Program-made: the position numbers and the translations under genes
Shown: positions 20,568 through 26,053 of the stretch, in pieces
How positions within the stretch are numbered: position 1 is the first letter of the stretch
Layout: the number at the start of each line of letters is the position of its first letter
The notes under the pieces: model-generated
What the model was told of the DNA's origin: nothing
The model's input: only the letters and a program-made list of their open reading frames with translations
Databases searched by the model: none
Origin: a virus
Length of the DNA stretch: 26,053 nucleotides
Reading direction: 5' to 3' (one strand)
Virus record (IMG/VR): IMGVR_UViG_3300011114_000384
Span: 1 to 26,053 of that record

Positions 20568-22469
20568 TCAGCCCTTTCCATAGCGATACATAACCGAGAC
20601 TTCAACAGATAGCGGAAGGCCAGTTGCCCACGCCGGAGGGGTACACATAATAAGCTCTAATTGTGCTGCTACTGCGGTTGCATTTTTTTCCGCACATTCA
20701 ACGACTATTTCATCATGGATATGTAGGATTGCGTCAATTTGGCGTAAAGAATGGCGTAGCAGATCGTTAGCGACTGCTTGTGTAATGTTCTCACAAGCAA
20801 GCCCTTTCCACAAGCGTGCGCGAGGCCATTCTTTAGCATCGGCGGTTGGTTTCCATGCTGCTTTCAGATATGTGATGCCGTCCGTCTCTAGCCTAGCGAA
20901 CGGATAGCACAGCACACGGCCAGAAGGCAGTATATACCAGAGGTGTATACCATCGAACATATAGGTAACGCGCCCTGCTGAGAACTCACGTCCTTTATGA
21001 CGCATAGCTTTCATGTAGGCGATCTCTAGCTGTTGCCAGTAGTTGACTGCCCATTGATTAGCACGTCTCCATGCGTCCACAGTACGCTTAGCCTCTGATT
21101 CTGTTAGAGATACACCATATGCTTTACTCATGGCGGCGAACGCTCCAACACCACCACCGTAGCCACAGGCAAGGATCGCTACTTTGCCCACTTGTCGCTG
21201 TTCAGGTGATACTTGTATTACACGGAAAATCCCTTGTGCTTCTCGGACATAAATGTCCGATCCGTCACGGAACACTTGCAGAACGTCCTCGGCATCACCT
21301 GATAGCCAAGGATTGCACCGTGCTTCAATACCTGCCCAATCTGCCACGATCAGCACGTTACCTGGGGCGGGTATAAGTGAGGGGCGAAGCATACCCTTCA
21401 ATACATCCGTTACCCTCACGCCAAACTTAGGCACTACGCTATGTCCACGTACCATTGCGTCTCGTGTAGCTTGTGGGTCTTTCACACACTTACGTGTAAA
21501 GTTGTGGACTTGCGCTCCGTAGGATGAAGCTCGCCCTGTGGCTGCTCCACCATTGAACACGAAAGCACCACGCACACGCTTGTCCTCTGTATCGGCTAGA
21601 TCAGCCAAGCGGTTGAACTTAGCGACTGAACTAGCCCATATATCATCCGCACATTGAATAACGTCTGCTACATCGTGCGGTACTTGGTCAGCGTCCAGAG
21701 TCAGAAGGTTAGCGCGTACGGTCTTGTCTATCGAATAACGCTCACCGTTATACATTAGCTTTAGGGCTTCTTCACCAACACGGGCTTGCACCCATAGTCT
21801 CATCTTGGGACTACGTACGCTTGTTACTTCACCCTTGGTTATGTCTGCAACTAGGGCTTGGATCTCGTCTGTCTCCACGCTTGCGTACTGCACGGCAGCC
21901 AGACATAGCGCAGTATCGACCAGTACGCCTCTGTCGTTTATGCGCTCGTTAACGTGGTAGTCCAGAAGCTCGGTAGCTGAGAGTTGCCGCATAGTTTGAG
22001 CAACGGAGCGCATAGCACGGACGTCCTGTTCGCAGTACGCAATCATCTCTTGCATGAGGGTGGGCGAGTTGTTGAAGGGCGGTACACACATCAAGCGTAT
22101 AAGCTGCTTGCCTCTGTGGTCTTTCTTCATTTTGCTGCTGAGCGCACGCCCTACATCTTCAAGGCTTCCAGGTAAGCAGTTAGCCCGTGCCTGTGCAGCC
22201 GTACAGTAGAACTGCTCTAGCTTGAAGTTTATATGTAGGACGTACCAAAAAATTAAACGCTCGAAGGCAGCATTATGAGCGCGGATCTCACCTGTATAGC
22301 TACGGATAGCTTCAGGAAAGGGCGCGTCAGGTGTCCATGTTTGCACTTCATCGTCATCGAACGCATAAGACAGGCACAACACTTCTGTTGTAGCGTCTTG
22401 AGCGTAATTGTATACGCCGTGCGTTGGTAAATCACATTCGCTGCGAGTCTCAAAATCTAGATATAGCAT
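20568..22469 (-). CDS. family A DNA polymerase with 3'-5' exonuclease
   Basis: A 633-aa polymerase, the replicase of the phage. Exonuclease: MLYLDFETRS (Asp 5, Glu 7), RAHNAAFE and AYCEQDV. Polymerase: motif A LIVADWAGIEARC (Asp 377), motif B RQVGKVAILACGYG (Arg 425, Lys 429, Tyr 437) and motif C HIHDEIVVE (Asp 586, Glu 587). The order and length resemble the phage T7-like and other short Pol A enzymes without a 5' nuclease domain. A GTG 27 nt upstream is in frame, but the ATG at 22467-22469 has GGGAGG at ideal distance and begins right at the conserved exonuclease motif. A hairpin lies upstream of the ribosome site. Confidence 0.93.
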   Translation of the reverse strand: MLYLDFETRSECDLPTHGVYNYAQDATTEVLCLSYAFDDDEVQTWTPDAPFPEAIRSYTGEIRAHNAAFERLIFWYVLHINFKLEQFYCTAAQARANCLPGSLEDVGRALSSKMKKDHRGKQLIRLMCVPPFNNSPTLMQEMIAYCEQDVRAMRSVAQTMRQLSATELLDYHVNERINDRGVLVDTALCLAAVQYASVETDEIQALVADITKGEVTSVRSPKMRLWVQARVGEEALKLMYNGERYSIDKTVRANLLTLDADQVPHDVADVIQCADDIWASSVAKFNRLADLADTEDKRVRGAFVFNGGAATGRASSYGAQVHNFTRKCVKDPQATRDAMVRGHSVVPKFGVRVTDVLKGMLRPSLIPAPGNVLIVADWAGIEARCNPWLSGDAEDVLQVFRDGSDIYVREAQGIFRVIQVSPEQRQVGKVAILACGYGGGVGAFAAMSKAYGVSLTESEAKRTVDAWRRANQWAVNYWQQLEIAYMKAMRHKGREFSAGRVTYMFDGIHLWYILPSGRVLCYPFARLETDGITYLKAAWKPTADAKEWPRARLWKGLACENITQAVANDLLRHSLRQIDAILHIHDEIVVECAEKNATAVAAQLELIMCTPPAWATGLPLSVEVSVMYRYGKG

Positions 22470-22482
22470 ATTTCCCTCCCGA

Positions 22483-22503
22483 CTGCCGTCTGTCACACGG
22501 CAG
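22483..22503 (-). promoter_or_regulatory. 7-bp hairpin in the polymerase mRNA leader
   Basis: On the minus strand CTGCCGT-GTGACAG-ACGGCAG forms a perfect 7-bp stem with a 7-nt loop, placed 3 nt before the GGGAGG ribosome site of the DNA polymerase gene. No U-tract follows, so a terminator is unlikely. The position would suit a translational operator; this is inference. Confidence 0.5.
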
Positions 22504-22514
22504 AAAGTAGTGAA

Positions 22515-23123
22515 CTAAGCGCGAACTCTACGGCGTGCGGGTTCTTCAGTCTTGCCGTCCATGCTAACCCAATCTAATACTTCAAAGATTGGCGTAAAGA
22601 TACGGCCATACGACTTGTGCTGATAGTGTTCCTTCTTCAGGCTAATCACCGGCACAGGCTTGGTATGATCCTTCTCTACTTGGTTAGCAATGGCAACAGC
22701 AAGCGCCTGCACAGAACGCTTACCACCGACTGACGTTGTAGAGAATGTAGCTTCCATTCCTGCATCATCACCAGTTAAGCACTTCATGCTCATGCCTACC
22801 TGAGTTTCCCACCCACGCTTAGCGCCTGCGGGGGATACGTCAAGCTCTGGCAATGGCTGACTGACGTTAACCATCTTCTCACCCAGCACTTCTCCATCAC
22901 CCCAAGCAATAAAGCCGTGAATGAATGAGAATGGGTTGACCACCCAAGTTGCTGCGTCATCCACTTCCGTTTGGTCTGCACCGTAAACCCAATGGCCTGT
23001 CTTATCCATCTTAATGATTACAGTACCCGCCGAACCCACCTCTACTTCAAGTGTGCGTAGAGCAGTTGACAATGTAGATACATCTGGAAGTCCTGCGTTT
23101 GAAAAAGCGATTACATTTGACAT
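22515..23123 (-). CDS. conserved phage replication-cluster protein, possible ssDNA-binding
   Basis: A 202-aa protein between the nuclease and polymerase genes. It has WVVNPFSFIHGFIAWGDGEV, LGEKMVNVSQPLPELDVSPA, GAKRGWETQVGMSMKCL, FSTTSVGGKRSVQALAVAIA and a C-terminal SLKKEHYQHKSYGRIFTPIF leading to a basic tail (ARRRVRA). I recognise the WGDGE...G.K.V...PLP series from phage replication clusters but not a characterised function. The placement and beta-rich core suggest a single-stranded-DNA-binding or recombination mediator protein. The basic C-terminus is opposite to the acidic tail of host SSB, so a partner-recruitment tail is not evident. Confidence 0.5.
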   Translation of the reverse strand: MSNVIAFSNAGLPDVSTLSTALRTLEVEVGSAGTVIIKMDKTGHWVYGADQTEVDDAATWVVNPFSFIHGFIAWGDGEVLGEKMVNVSQPLPELDVSPAGAKRGWETQVGMSMKCLTGDDAGMEATFSTTSVGGKRSVQALAVAIANQVEKDHTKPVPVISLKKEHYQHKSYGRIFTPIFEVLDWVSMDGKTEEPARRRVRA

Positions 23124-23136
23124 AATTTCCTTTACC

Positions 23137-24249
23137 TTACATTAATGATAGCTTAGCAAGATGCTGAGCTAGTTGAAGCACCTCTGGTCTAGGATCACTC
23201 CTAGCTGCGAGGGTGTTGCCAGATGATACTGCCACGATTAACTCGGAGGGCAATGCCACCTTTTTCTCTTTCAGCGCCTTCTCTGCTTGAGCAGGGCTGA
23301 GTATATCTTCGGTAAAGGGTACTACACCGTTACTATCAAGCCAATCCGCTGCTTTGCTCTCGTCCACCCATTTGCGGATAGCACGCTTGGCCACTAACTT
23401 GTAATCTGGTACTGCGCCGCCTGACTCTAATATCTTAAAGGCTAACGCACGAAGGTCAGTTATCCATCCCTCTAGTAGGTCTGCGTCCTTCAGTGCTGCG
23501 GAGATAGCAGGAGCGTCAAGGCTAGATACTTTTACCTTCAGCGCTCGCTCTACTGCACCGGTCATCTGTGGGCATACTGGTTTAGCAGAACACCAACGAC
23601 AATGATCGCCTGATTTAAGTGTAGCTTCGGGCGTGGCTGATTCTCTGACAGCGTTAGTTAACTCACGCTCGAAAGCCTTTACTCTGTCAGGTGTTGTAGT
23701 CCACCGTTTAATGCTAGGCGGTTGCACTATTATACACTCTATTTCAGTCACATCTTTAAATGCCCACAAAGTTGCTTCGGTTCTCATGGCCGCCGCTGCG
23801 TAGAACATAAGTTGCTCATTTTCTTCGGCTTCTACTATCAGGCCGTTACCAAACTTCCAATCAAGCACGATAGCCTTATTACCCATTCTGCCAATAAGGT
23901 CTGTAGATCCGAATACCTTGGGCATAAGCTGGCCGAAGTTAACGCTTGTTTCTACAGCAAACTGCATTGTATGGTTAGGGTCTATCTCCTCAAGCGCTGA
24001 TAGCGCAGGCAGTAGCTTCTCTGTCAATAATTCTTCGGTCAGCACTTGGTCAGCGTAGGTTGTGCCAATGTAGTCTAGCAGCGGTTTGTCTGAGGTTAGT
24101 ATCTCAGCGATTACATTATGTAGTAGCGTACCCTCGTCAGCGTACTTGCTTGAGCCTTTAGCAGGCATCGTAGCGCACAGGGCAACTGATCCTGGGCAGT
24201 TGATAACACGCTTGGCTGTTGAGCCTCCGACTATAGATGAATGTTTCAT
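23137..24249 (-). CDS. Cas4/AddB-like PD-(D/E)XK nuclease (DUF2800 type)
   Basis: A 370-aa nuclease, first gene of the leftward replication operon. The N-terminal NCPGSVALC region and EGTLLH (39-44) precede GSTDLIGR (Asp 117), IVLDWKFGNG (Asp 130, Lys 132) and QLMFYAAA (146-153), the order of PD-(D/E)XK exonucleases. A cysteine set CRWCSAKPVC (217-226) has exactly the C-x2-C-x5-C spacing of Cas4 and AddB iron-sulfur nucleases, and Cys 18 or 25 could be the fourth ligand. The DUF2800 family lies beside phage polymerases and is likely used in recombination or end processing. The ribosome site AAAGG is at 6-10 nt. Family name is from memory. Confidence 0.85.
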   Translation of the reverse strand: MKHSSIVGGSTAKRVINCPGSVALCATMPAKGSSKYADEGTLLHNVIAEILTSDKPLLDYIGTTYADQVLTEELLTEKLLPALSALEEIDPNHTMQFAVETSVNFGQLMPKVFGSTDLIGRMGNKAIVLDWKFGNGLIVEAEENEQLMFYAAAAMRTEATLWAFKDVTEIECIIVQPPSIKRWTTTPDRVKAFERELTNAVRESATPEATLKSGDHCRWCSAKPVCPQMTGAVERALKVKVSSLDAPAISAALKDADLLEGWITDLRALAFKILESGGAVPDYKLVAKRAIRKWVDESKAADWLDSNGVVPFTEDILSPAQAEKALKEKKVALPSELIVAVSSGNTLAARSDPRPEVLQLAQHLAKLSLM

Positions 24250-24277
24250 AGTTTACCTTTCGATTAATGGAGAACGA

Positions 24278-24306
24278 ATAATAAACTTAAAGAAAAGACT
24301 TGTCAA
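24278..24306 (-). promoter_or_regulatory. strong sigma70 promoter of the replication operon
   Basis: On the minus strand, -35 TTGACA (24301-24306, full consensus) and -10 TATTAT (24278-24283) are 17 bp apart. Start near 24271 gives a leader of about 22 nt including the AAAGG ribosome site of the nuclease gene. The -35 is shared, in opposite direction, with the rightward promoter. Confidence 0.75.
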
Positions 24307-24328
24307 TAACTTTTTTATGATATATAGT
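24300..24328 (+). promoter_or_regulatory. sigma70 promoter giving a leaderless transcript
   Basis: -35 TTGTCA (24300-24305) and -10 TATAGT (24323-24328) with 17-bp spacing on the plus strand. Normal initiation, 7 nt after the -10, falls on the A of the ATG at 24335. Five bases are common to this -35 and the opposite one, so RNA polymerase could occupy only one at a time. Confidence 0.7.
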
Positions 24329-24334
24329 CCGTCC

Positions 24335-24808
24335 ATGAATATATTTTATCTAGCTGACAATATGACCGACTGTGCCGAGATGCACGTCGATAAGCACTGT
24401 GTGAAAATGATACTGGAATACGCACAGCTCATGTCCACCGCACACCATGTATTAGACGGTGATAAAGCGCCTAGCACTTTATACAAGGCTACGCACGTTA
24501 ATCATCCATCTGCTGTATGGGTACGACAATCAAACCAGAATTACATATACCTATATTTCTTGTGGTTAGCGTTGATGGAGGAGTACACCTATCGCTATGG
24601 CAAGAACCATGCTTGCGAGCGTTTGATTGAGGTGCTAGATAATCTACCAGATAATATCGACGACAAGGACTTCTCATACCCACCATGCTGTATGCCTGAC
24701 GAATGTAAGACAGGCGATACCATAGAGTCATACCGTAACTACTACATGATGCACAAAAGCCACCTATTCGCTTGGAAGAATCGCCCTGTACCAGATTGGG
24801 TTAAATGA
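24335..24808 (+). CDS. conserved phage protein (NIFYLxD/DKH family), unknown function
   Basis: A 157-aa protein starting MNIFYLADNMTDCAEMHVDK and continuing HCVKMILEYAQLMSTAHHVL, THVNHPSAVWVRQS, EEYTYRYGK, PPCCMPDECK and IESYRNYYMMHKSHLFAWKN, then RPVPDW. This conserved arrangement (CAxxHxDKHxVKM..E.AQLxSTAH...THxNHPxxxW) occurs in many phages and large DNA viruses under hypothetical annotations. The invariant-looking His residues suggest a metal- or nucleic-acid-related enzyme. The start fits the family beginning MNIFYL; an ATG 18 nt upstream is in frame but lies inside the promoter. There is no ribosome site: the predicted transcript starts at the ATG itself. It shares ATGA with the nuclease gene downstream. 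Confidence 0.75.
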   Translation: MNIFYLADNMTDCAEMHVDKHCVKMILEYAQLMSTAHHVLDGDKAPSTLYKATHVNHPSAVWVRQSNQNYIYLYFLWLALMEEYTYRYGKNHACERLIEVLDNLPDNIDDKDFSYPPCCMPDECKTGDTIESYRNYYMMHKSHLFAWKNRPVPDWVK

Positions 24809-25080
24809 AAGAAAGCGAGATAGAGAAGTACCTAGTCTGGACAGTAGATAGAGCAGGTGGCAGAACGTACAAGTTTACCTCTCCTGGACGCAAGGGGGTA
24901 GCAGACAGAATCGTATGCTTGGACGGCCATACATGGTTTATAGAGTTAAAGACTAAAGGCGGTAGGTTGTCAGAACTACAAAAAATATTCGCAGCCGAGA
25001 TGAAGCGGCTTAACCAGAAGTATGCGTGCTTATGGACGAAAGAGGGAATAGACGAATGGAACTTAGACCGTACCAAGTAG
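24805..25080 (+). CDS. VRR-NUC domain nuclease
   Basis: A 91-aa protein that is a complete VRR-NUC nuclease: ESEIEKYLVWTVDRAGGR, YKFTSPGRKGVADRIVCLDG and HTWFIELKTKGGRLSELQKI. The catalytic PD-(D/E)XK core is Asp in GVADR and Glu-x-Lys in FIELK. Stand-alone VRR-NUC proteins of phages act on branched or flap DNA and are commonly encoded next to a SNF2-like helicase, as here. Its last 25 nt overlap the helicase gene, so the two are probably made together. Confidence 0.9.
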   Translation: MKESEIEKYLVWTVDRAGGRTYKFTSPGRKGVADRIVCLDGHTWFIELKTKGGRLSELQKIFAAEMKRLNQKYACLWTKEGIDEWNLDRTK

Positions 25081-26053
25081 AGGCCGCTGACTTTCTGCTA
25101 GCCCATGACCGTGCTATGGTACTGGCGGCAGTAGGGGCGGGCAAGACTGCGCTAACCCTACACGCTATGGAGAAGCGCGGTGGCCGGTATCTGGTCATAG
25201 CGCCTAAACGTGTGTGCGAGGAAGTCTGGCCGATAGAAGCGCCTAAGTGGTCTACGCTGAAGCTAGCCGTAGCAGTAGGCACACCCAGAATACGGCAGAC
25301 TGCGTTTGATTCTAATGCTGACGTAGTAGTAATGAACTACGATAGCCTGAAGTCTATACCCCATCTAAACTTTGACGGCATTGTGTTCGATGAGCTAACG
25401 AGACTGAAGAACCCATCTGGTAAACGCTTCAAGGCGCTGTTCAGCGAGATAGACCACATACAGATCCGTTGGGGATTGACAGGATCATTCACCAGTAACG
25501 GACTAGAGGATGTGTTTGGTCAGTGCAAGATAGTGGACAAGACGCTACTAGGACGGTCTAAAGGTGCGTTTCTACAGAAGCACTTTGTGCTTATCAATAA
25601 GGAGTTCGGCGAATGGGCTGCACGCAAGGGAGCGCTAGAGAATGTTATGGCTATCATCAAGCCCGCCACGTTTCTGCTAGAGTCCAAGCTGTACAAGGAT
25701 AAGCTACCGCCTCTGCACATTGTTGAGATGCGCTGCGACATGGATCTCAAGGACTACAACAGAATGAAGAAGGACTTTGTTGTGCAGTTTCCTACAGCTA
25801 CAGCCGTGGCAGCTAACGCCGGTGTAGTCACCGGCAAGCTACAGCAGATGGCCAGTGGGTTCATATACGACAACGACAGCGTAGCGTCACCAGTTCCAGG
25901 TAAGTACACCACTACACGAAGTACCATCTGGTTGTCAACACATAAATTTGATTTATTAGCTAACGTACTGGAAGAAAATCAACACGCCAATACGATTATA
26001 GCGTATACATATAAAGGCGAACTGGCTGAACTACAGCGCCGGTATCCCAAAGC
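25056..26053 (+). CDS. SNF2-like DNA helicase (5' part)
   Basis: The frame is open from the ATG (25056-25058) to the edge of the window (332 codons), so only the N-terminal two thirds or so are seen. It begins MELRPYQVEAADFLLAHDRA, the SNF2-type Q/N-terminal motif. It then has Walker A VGAGKT (about 26-31), motif Ia YLVIAPKRV, VVVMNYDSL, and motif II FDELTRLKNPSGKRF (DELT rather than DEAH), GLTGSFTSNG (motif III-like) and, after a linker, KFDLLANVLEENQHANTIIA, the start of the helicase C domain. Related phage proteins form an operon with VRR-NUC. It likely translocates on DNA during replication, recombination or repair. SD AGAGGG lies in the VRR-NUC gene. Confidence 0.88.
   Translation, partial: MELRPYQVEAADFLLAHDRAMVLAAVGAGKTALTLHAMEKRGGRYLVIAPKRVCEEVWPIEAPKWSTLKLAVAVGTPRIRQTAFDSNADVVVMNYDSLKSIPHLNFDGIVFDELTRLKNPSGKRFKALFSEIDHIQIRWGLTGSFTSNGLEDVFGQCKIVDKTLLGRSKGAFLQKHFVLINKEFGEWAARKGALENVMAIIKPATFLLESKLYKDKLPPLHIVEMRCDMDLKDYNRMKKDFVVQFPTATAVAANAGVVTGKLQQMASGFIYDNDSVASPVPGKYTTTRSTIWLSTHKFDLLANVLEENQHANTIIAYTYKGELAELQRRYPK

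Noticed and set aside
23722-24334. Plus-strand extension of the 157-aa gene upstream to about 24086
   Set aside because: The extra residues overlap the nuclease gene and both promoters; the family start MNIFYL and the promoter position support 24335.

Overview
The window is a 26-kb fragment of a tailed bacteriophage with a P22-type virion, most likely a podovirus of a Gram-negative and probably aquatic proteobacterium. Reasons: a P22-like terminase, portal, scaffold, coat and tail-factor series; gene-dense, stop/start-overlapping (ATGA, TAATG) operons; sigma70-like promoters; and fibre and glycine-rich adhesin proteins of a kind common in uncultured freshwater phages. Host and phage-family assignments are inference. 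No tRNA, integrase, lysis cassette, CRISPR array or IS element was recognised.

Layout. (1) Positions 1-15216, all on the minus strand, form the late virion operon, transcribed right to left. It holds the terminase small subunit, a small protein with a DUF6973-like pattern, the terminase large subunit, the portal, a DUF5856-like helical protein and a block of fibre and adhesin genes (10331 down to 4867). After these come scaffold, P22-type coat, two small capsid-surface candidates, a methyltransferase, a glycosyltransferase, a 52-aa GTG-start protein, a gp4-like tail accessory factor and the start of a gp10-like tail factor with a TTG start. (2) 15217-15923 is a 707-bp non-coding divergent region. 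It contains 14 exact copies of the heptamer ATAGTCA/TGACTAT, a 40-bp AT-rich tract, a perfect hairpin and promoters for both flanking operons; it looks like a replication origin or a master control region. (3) 15924-17998 on the plus strand is a run of small genes, including a shortened beta-sliding-clamp homologue and several micro-ORFs (16-49 aa), three of them single hydrophobic segments. (4) 24249-17970 on the minus strand is the replication operon: a Cas4/DUF2800-like PD-(D/E)XK nuclease with a probable Fe-S cysteine set, an unknown protein, a family A DNA polymerase, an HNH homing endonuclease and a primase/SF3 helicase. (5) 24335-26053 on the plus strand holds a conserved phage protein of unknown function, a VRR-NUC nuclease and a SNF2-like helicase that runs off the end.

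How it works together: the two divergent operons at 24.3 kb are driven by promoters whose -35 boxes overlap, so their use may be mutually exclusive; the rightward one predicts a leaderless mRNA. The polymerase, primase-helicase, clamp and nucleases would replicate and recombine the DNA, possibly from the ATAGTCA region. The late operon would build the capsid and a multi-protein adsorption apparatus, with glycosyl- and methyltransferases that may modify virion or host-surface glycans. The points most worth follow-up are the heptamer array, the overlapping promoters with the leaderless gene, and the one-and-a-half-domain clamp.
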